In this document: positions 60,070 to 64,000 of the stretch, one piece after another
Layout: every line of letters starts with the position of its first letter
How positions within the stretch are numbered: the first letter of the stretch is position 1
NCBI GenBank assembly: GCA_937988745.1
Contig: CALKAR010000022.1
Coordinates: 15,549 to 79,548, forward strand
Length of the DNA stretch: 64,000 nucleotides
Origin: an uncultured Peptococcaceae bacterium
GTDB taxonomy: Bacteria > Bacillota > Limnochordia > Darwinibacteriales > Darwinibacteriaceae
Direction: 5' to 3'
Program-made: the position numbers and the translations under genes
Notes under the pieces: generated by a model
What the model was told of the DNA's origin: nothing
Seen by the model: the letters and a program-made list of their open reading frames with translations, nothing else
Database searches by the model: none

Positions 60070-61062
60070 TTACAGATTAACCACTCTGCCAGTCTCGGCC
60101 GACTCCAGCGCTGCAAGAGCCACCCGTGTAGTGGCCACTGCATCAGCTAGTGTCACTTTCGGATCCCGATTTTCTTGGATGGCAGCGATCATGTCTGCCA
60201 GTTCCAACTCATACGGACTGACCAGAGAAGGACTCTCAGGAAGTGCTACATTGACCTGCTGCTCGTCTTGGTCAGCTTTGGCATAGAAAATTGGCGCTGT
60301 CATGCGAGTATCAAAGGTGATCATTCCCTTGGTACCAGAAATCTCTAGAGCAGTATAGAACTGACCGGGGTAATTCGTCCAGCTGCCTTCTACATGGGCA
60401 ATGACCCCATTTGCGAAGCGCATGACGATCAGCGCGTGTTCCATCCGCTCATCAGTTTTTCCCCGGGTTGTCTTGGCATAAACGCGCACAACATCACCAA
60501 AGAGCCAGCGAAGATAATCGATATCATGGATAGCGAGGTCTAAAATAACACCGCCGCTTCTATCATAATCGGCATACCAATCCTGCCAGCCGATTGGAAA
60601 GGCAGAACCACCTCTAAAGGTGCGGACCACTGCGGCACGTCCAATCTTACCCGCATCGAGGTTTTCTTTGGCTGAAACATACTCGGGAGAAAACCGTACA
60701 ACATGCCCGACACCAATCTTCTTAGTTGCCTTTTCTGCGAGCCTGCTTACCAAATCGCATTCTGCAGCGGTTCTCACTAAAGGTTTCTCGCAGAATACAT
60801 GCTTGTCCGCTAAAATGGCCTGCTCAAGGAGTTTCAGATGGCCATCAGTCGGAACTGCGATTACAACGAGATCAATGTCCGGATCATTAATTAAGTCGGA
60901 ACCATCGGTATGCACCTTTACGCCAAAGTTCTCCACGGCCTTCGCCCTGCGTGCGTCATCTAGATCAGCAACGGCTGCCAGTTCTGCGCCTGGCAGCTTC
61001 GTTACTAAACTGCTGTGGAGTTGGCCCATGGTGCCGTAGCCGATTACTCCCACTTTTATCAT
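60070..61062 (-). CDS. Gfo/Idh/MocA-family oxidoreductase (inositol dehydrogenase-like)
   Basis: A 330-residue dehydrogenase. MIKVGVIGYGTMGQLHSS (complete GxGxxG), CEKPLVRTAAECDLV with the catalytic Lys, GGVILDLAIHDIDYLRWLFG. It is closer to myo-inositol 2-dehydrogenases than its neighbour by these motifs. ATG 61062 with AGGTGG 9 bases upstream. Together with the neighbour it could oxidise and reduce two positions of one sugar or cyclitol, though this is inference. Confidence 0.92.
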   Translation of the reverse strand: MIKVGVIGYGTMGQLHSSLVTKLPGAELAAVADLDDARRAKAVENFGVKVHTDGSDLINDPDIDLVVIAVPTDGHLKLLEQAILADKHVFCEKPLVRTAAECDLVSRLAEKATKKIGVGHVVRFSPEYVSAKENLDAGKIGRAAVVRTFRGGSAFPIGWQDWYADYDRSGGVILDLAIHDIDYLRWLFGDVVRVYAKTTRGKTDERMEHALIVMRFANGVIAHVEGSWTNYPGQFYTALEISGTKGMITFDTRMTAPIFYAKADQDEQQVNVALPESPSLVSPYELELADMIAAIQENRDPKVTLADAVATTRVALAALESAETGRVVNL

Positions 61063-61123
61063 CGCATTCACCCACCTATAGTCATTGTCACATTTTACAT
61101 TCGGGAAGCTAGTTAATTTCCCT

Positions 61124-61930
61124 TCAATAATCGCGACCGCGAACTACTCTTTCTTCCAGCTTAGCGACGAAAACGTAAAGAATAATGGATACGATTGCTA
61201 AGAGGAGGATACTTGCCATCACCAGGGACATGTTGAACACCTGGCCGCCGTAGATGATCAGATAGCCAAGCCCAGCTTTCGAAGCTAAGAACTCGCCAAC
61301 GATGGTTCCAACGAGCGAGAGTCCAACGCTCACTTTGAGGGCTGCAATCATGGTAGGAATGCTTGCAGGAATGATCACTTTGGTGAGGACCTGAAACTTC
61401 GTGGCTCCAAAGGTTCTGGCTAATTTAACCTTGTTCGGATCGACCTCTTTGAACCCTGTGTGCATCATCATGACGGTGACAATCACAGAAACTGCGACAG
61501 CCATGGCTATTACCGCTGTCATGTTGGTTCCTAACCATACGACAAAGATTGGGCCTAGAGCCACCTTCGGGATACTTTCTAAAACAACTATATAAGGATC
61601 CAGCACACGAGAAACATAATCAGACCACCATAGAATAATAGCGATGATAATACCCAGCAGTGTGCCAGCTGTAAAACCAATAACTGTCTCTCCAACTGTC
61701 CAGCCGAGGTGCTTCCAAAGCTCCCCTTCCTTTGCAAGGCGCACGGCAGCATTCCAAACGCGGGTTGGTTGAGAAAAGACGAAGGCGTTAATCCAGCCCA
61801 AACGAGCTGCCAGTTCCCACAATACGAAGATGCCAATCAGCAGCAGGATCTGACTAAGTCGGATGATCACCTGTCTCCGCTTCAGCTGGCGCAGATACGC
61901 GAGATGTTCAGGTGATGTCTTGTTATGCAC
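61124..61930 (-). CDS. ABC transporter permease, NitT/TauT (SsuC/TauC) type
   Basis: A 268-residue inner-membrane permease with about six helices (LLLIGIFVLWELAARLG; VIGFTAGTLLGIIIAIIL; AVIAMAVAVSVIVTVMMM). The cytoplasmic EAA loop is KLARTFGATKFQVLTKVIIPASIPTMI. GTG 61930 overlaps the ATPase stop by 8 bases, so translation is coupled. It works with the downstream-encoded ATPase and the binding protein. Substrate unknown. Confidence 0.94.
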   Translation of the reverse strand: MHNKTSPEHLAYLRQLKRRQVIIRLSQILLLIGIFVLWELAARLGWINAFVFSQPTRVWNAAVRLAKEGELWKHLGWTVGETVIGFTAGTLLGIIIAIILWWSDYVSRVLDPYIVVLESIPKVALGPIFVVWLGTNMTAVIAMAVAVSVIVTVMMMHTGFKEVDPNKVKLARTFGATKFQVLTKVIIPASIPTMIAALKVSVGLSLVGTIVGEFLASKAGLGYLIIYGGQVFNMSLVMASILLLAIVSIILYVFVAKLEERVVRGRDY

Positions 61931-62687
61931 CGATATTCAGCTCCTTCCAAATGGCGGTGAAGTATCTGCGGAAATCCGGATGTTCTCTTGTCTGCAGCGG
62001 AGTTAAGCCAGCCTCGGACATTTCGATGCGGTGCTCACTCTTAATTGTTCCTGGTCGAGGCGTCATAACAATAACACGGTTTGCCATGCTGATAGCCTCT
62101 GAGATGTCATGGGTAACCATGATAACTGTCTTGCGTCTTTCCCTGAGAATTCGGACTACCTCTTCACCTACTGCCAGCCTGTTTTGGTAATCAAGGGCTG
62201 AGAATGGTTCATCTAAGAGAAGCACATTGGGTTGAATTGCGAGAGTACGGATCAAAGCCACGCGCTGGCGCATACCTCCGCTCAACTGATGTGGGTAGTA
62301 AGACTCGAAACCGCCTAAGCCGTAGTCCTGAAGCATCTGTTTTACCTGCTGGATGCGCTCAGGTGTTTTCATCCGGCGAATTTCAAGTCCCAGAAGGGCA
62401 TTGTCGAGGATGGTGCGCCATTCGTAAAGGTAGTCCTGCTGCAGCATATATCCCACTTTGGAACTGGGCCCCTGTACTGGTTCACCGCCGATTAGGACTT
62501 CACCGGTGGTAGGTTTTAAAAGACCGGAAATGAGGCTTAAGAGGGTGCTTTTTCCGCAGCCACTTTGTCCGACAATACTGACGAACTCCTCTTCATCAAC
62601 GCTTAAATTGACATTTTCAAGGGCAGTGATCTCTCCTTCAAGCGTGTGGTATTTGAGCCCCACGTTTTTGAGCTCCACTAGGGCCAT
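61923..62687 (-). CDS. ABC transporter ATP-binding protein, NitT/TauT type
   Basis: A 254-residue ATPase. Walker A SIVGQSGCGKSTLLSL, Q-loop MLQQDYLYEW, signature HQLSGGMRQRVALIRTLA, Walker B NVLLLDEPFSALDY, switch His in MVTHDISEA. AAGGAGGAG precedes the ATG. It is paired with the permease and preceded by a palindromic hairpin after the binding-protein gene. Confidence 0.95.
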   Translation of the reverse strand: MALVELKNVGLKYHTLEGEITALENVNLSVDEEEFVSIVGQSGCGKSTLLSLISGLLKPTTGEVLIGGEPVQGPSSKVGYMLQQDYLYEWRTILDNALLGLEIRRMKTPERIQQVKQMLQDYGLGGFESYYPHQLSGGMRQRVALIRTLAIQPNVLLLDEPFSALDYQNRLAVGEEVVRILRERRKTVIMVTHDISEAISMANRVIVMTPRPGTIKSEHRIEMSEAGLTPLQTREHPDFRRYFTAIWKELNIGA

Positions 62688-62708
62688 GACTGCTCCTCCT
62701 TCCAGGAA

Positions 62709-62730
62709 GAAGCCCCGCTAGCGGGGCTTC
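62709..62730 (-). terminator. Perfect 22-bp palindrome between binding protein and ATPase genes
   Basis: GAAGCCCCGCT paired with its exact complement AGCGGGGCTTC, no loop beyond the centre, followed by CTTCC rather than a U-run. Probably an attenuating or 3'-protecting hairpin that keeps the binding-protein mRNA more abundant than the downstream genes. It overlaps the last bases of the binding-protein gene. Confidence 0.75.
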
Positions 62731-63733
62731 ACTCCATCTCATCCATAACGCTCTGCGCGATTTCAGTATTCATCAACTCTGCAAATGGCACGGTCTTTTC
62801 CAGCTCTCCAGCTTCGAGCATCACTGTCTGCAGATGCATGAAATGGGGTTCCTGCGGCACTGGATTAGGCGTCCAAGCATCGATCTCTTGGTATCGTCTG
62901 ATGCTCTTTACCAAAATGTCATGGTCGATCAGCGGGAAGTATGGGCTGACAACTTCAGCAACCTCTTCTGCAGTATGGTCTGCCACCCACCGCTGGCCAC
63001 GGTAGATTGCTCGGGTGAATCGAGCAAAGAGTTCTGGCTCACGTTCGAGACGGCTCTTTTGTGCGTGGTAAACCGTGTAGGTGATAGGGCCAGCTTCTGC
63101 CCCTAGCGAAGCGACTATCTTGCCCCGTCCCCGTGCTTCTATTTCGCTTAACGCTGGATCGAATTGAGCTATATAATCCCCCAGCCCTGACTCAAAAGCA
63201 CCTACAGCTGCCTCGAAGGCAAGACTGGTGATAATCTCTACATCTTCAAACGGCTGAATGCCGTGTTTTTTCAAGACCCATTCCAAAACCATCTGAGGAA
63301 CGCCGCCTATGCGGGCACCTACGATGGTCTTACCGCGGACATTATCCCACTCAAAGTCTTCTTCAGGATCCCGAGCCATGAAAAAGGAACCATCTCTCGC
63401 AGTGAGCTGTGCAAAGCCGACGATGTGATCCACTGCGCCCTGCTGGTAGATATAAATGGCTGCTTCAGGCCCGAAAAATCCAACGTCTACTGAACCTGAA
63501 ATTAGTGCGGCGGCCCCCTTGTCAGCCCCCCACGCCGTGCTAAGATCAATCTCAAGCCCTTCGTCCCTAAAGAATCCAAGTTCAAGAGCGACATACTGAG
63601 GTGAATAAAATACGGACCGAACTACTTCTGACAACCTGATCGTCTGCAGCTGCTGTGCTGAAGCTGTGGTTCCCAAAAGCACACCTACTACGATAACTGC
63701 AAGTGCCAATACGATCCAGGATCTCCTAGTCAA
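62729..63733 (-). CDS. ABC transporter substrate-binding protein, NitT/TauT/NMT1 type
   Basis: A 334-residue exported protein: signal peptide RRSWIVLALAVIVVGVLLGTTASAQQ, then an NMT1/SsuA-like fold (TIRLSEVVRSVFYSPQYVALELGFFRDEGLEIDL, GSVDVGFFGPEAAIYIY, GKTIVGARIGGVPQMVLEWVLKKHG). There is no lipobox Cys, so it may be anchored by an uncleaved signal or otherwise. TTG 63733 with GGGGGAG upstream. Relatives bind sulfonates, nitrate or pyrimidine precursors; the ligand cannot be told here. First gene of the operon. Confidence 0.92.
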   Translation of the reverse strand: MTRRSWIVLALAVIVVGVLLGTTASAQQLQTIRLSEVVRSVFYSPQYVALELGFFRDEGLEIDLSTAWGADKGAAALISGSVDVGFFGPEAAIYIYQQGAVDHIVGFAQLTARDGSFFMARDPEEDFEWDNVRGKTIVGARIGGVPQMVLEWVLKKHGIQPFEDVEIITSLAFEAAVGAFESGLGDYIAQFDPALSEIEARGRGKIVASLGAEAGPITYTVYHAQKSRLEREPELFARFTRAIYRGQRWVADHTAEEVAEVVSPYFPLIDHDILVKSIRRYQEIDAWTPNPVPQEPHFMHLQTVMLEAGELEKTVPFAELMNTEIAQSVMDEME

Positions 63734-63807
63734 AGAAACTCCCCCTTCCTGTTACTCTGTATAGTATTCTGGTCATAAACAACGTGTGCATTGTGACAAA
63801 GAGAGTT

Positions 63808-64000
63808 TCAGCATGGAGCAATACGGATATTTAAGAAATTTTGCACGTGTTCGATGGGGTTGGCAATAGTGGCTGAGGATGATCCGGCAAAGAGGAGTCC
63901 GACGGCTAGATTATCAAAAGTTGTAATCAGGGAACCAGAATCACCACTCTGGGACATGGCGGTCATTATAATTTGATCAGAAAAACGTGCGATGGTTCCC
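63808..64000 (-). CDS. Trypsin-like (S1 family) serine protease, C-terminal part
   Basis: Only the last 63 codons are in the window; the gene enters from the right edge. The visible peptide includes MSQSGDSGSLI, with the catalytic Ser in the GDSGS motif of chymotrypsin-like proteases, then LAVGLLFAGSSSATIANPI, which is typical of the Nal1-like bacterial S1 group. It ends in RIAPC and stops with TGA at 63808-63810. The catalytic His and Asp should lie outside the window. It is not the SpoIVB-type protease. It ends 75 bases before the binding-protein gene. Confidence 0.8.
   Translation of the reverse strand, partial: GTIARFSDQIIMTAMSQSGDSGSLITTFDNLAVGLLFAGSSSATIANPIEHVQNFLNIRIAPC

Noticed and set aside
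63808..64000. SpoIVB-type sporulation protease at the right edge
   Set aside because: The visible motif GDSGS and the tail match trypsin-like S1 proteases, not the SpoIVB active-site sequence, and spo0A is 26 kb away.

Overview
The window looks like chromosomal core from an endospore-forming member of the Firmicutes (Bacillota), most likely from a Clostridia or Limnochordia-type lineage. The evidence is Spo0A, YlbJ, a SigH-like sigma factor, an RsfA-like regulator, FapR, RemA, Asp23, AGGAGG-type ribosome binding sites, many GTG and TTG starts, and sigma-A promoters of TTGACA-17-TATAAT type. The FhaA-type FHA protein and the actinobacterial-type integration host factor are less usual for this phylum.

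Layout, minus strand unless stated. 1-8 kb: khpA (cut by the window edge), rpsP, ffh, ylxM, ftsY, smc and a SigH-like sigma gene. At 8-8.6 kb is a plus-strand HTH/S24-like regulator. 8.5-15 kb: rnc and the type II fatty acid operon fapR-plsX-fabH-fabD-fabG-acpP-fabF, with a near-consensus promoter and a FapR-operator-like dyad. 15-19.5 kb: yceD-rpmF, a patatin-like gene, ylbJ (+), a coiled-coil gene, coaD and rsmD. 19.7-25 kb: recG (interrupted by an in-frame stop), fakB/degV, fakA, asp23 and rpmB (+). 25-26.7 kb: thiN and thiT behind a TPP riboswitch, then an independent structured RNA gene (6S-like). 26.7-35.4 kb: rpe, rsgA, prkC, a class B PBP, a SEDS protein, prpC, a 32-codon membrane peptide, an FHA gene and rlmN.

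35.4-37.8 kb breaks the usual rlmN-rsmB neighbourhood. It holds a stand-alone integrase-like N-terminal domain, tRNA-Pro(CGG), a Gfo/Idh oxidoreductase (+) and spo0A. 37.8-46.8 kb: rsmB, yugP, a DUF116 gene, fmt, def, priA, rpoZ, gmk, remA, mihF and yicC. 46.8-54.5 kb: a Ca2+-type P-ATPase, a TPR protein, rqcH (+), purB and an RsfA-like gene (+). 54.5-63.8 kb is an apparent eight-gene minus-strand operon: substrate-binding protein, ATPase, permease (NitT/TauT type), two Gfo/Idh dehydrogenases, a heterodimeric ABC exporter and a membrane Ser/Thr kinase. The right edge cuts a trypsin-like serine protease.

Most of the gene order (yicC-remA-gmk-rpoZ-priA-def-fmt-rsmB-rlmN-prpC-prkC-rsgA-rpe-thiN-rpmB-asp23-fakA-recG-fapR-plsX-fab-rnc-smc-ftsY-ylxM-ffh-rpsP-khpA) matches the order I know from Bacillus subtilis, so this is conserved housekeeping synteny. 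The departures from it are the most informative parts: the recG nonsense codon, the noncoding RNA beside the TPP riboswitch, the tRNA/spo0A insertion, the membrane microprotein, and the mIHF+RemA pair. I found no CRISPR array, prophage or insertion sequence. All calls are by reading the sequence; no database search was run.
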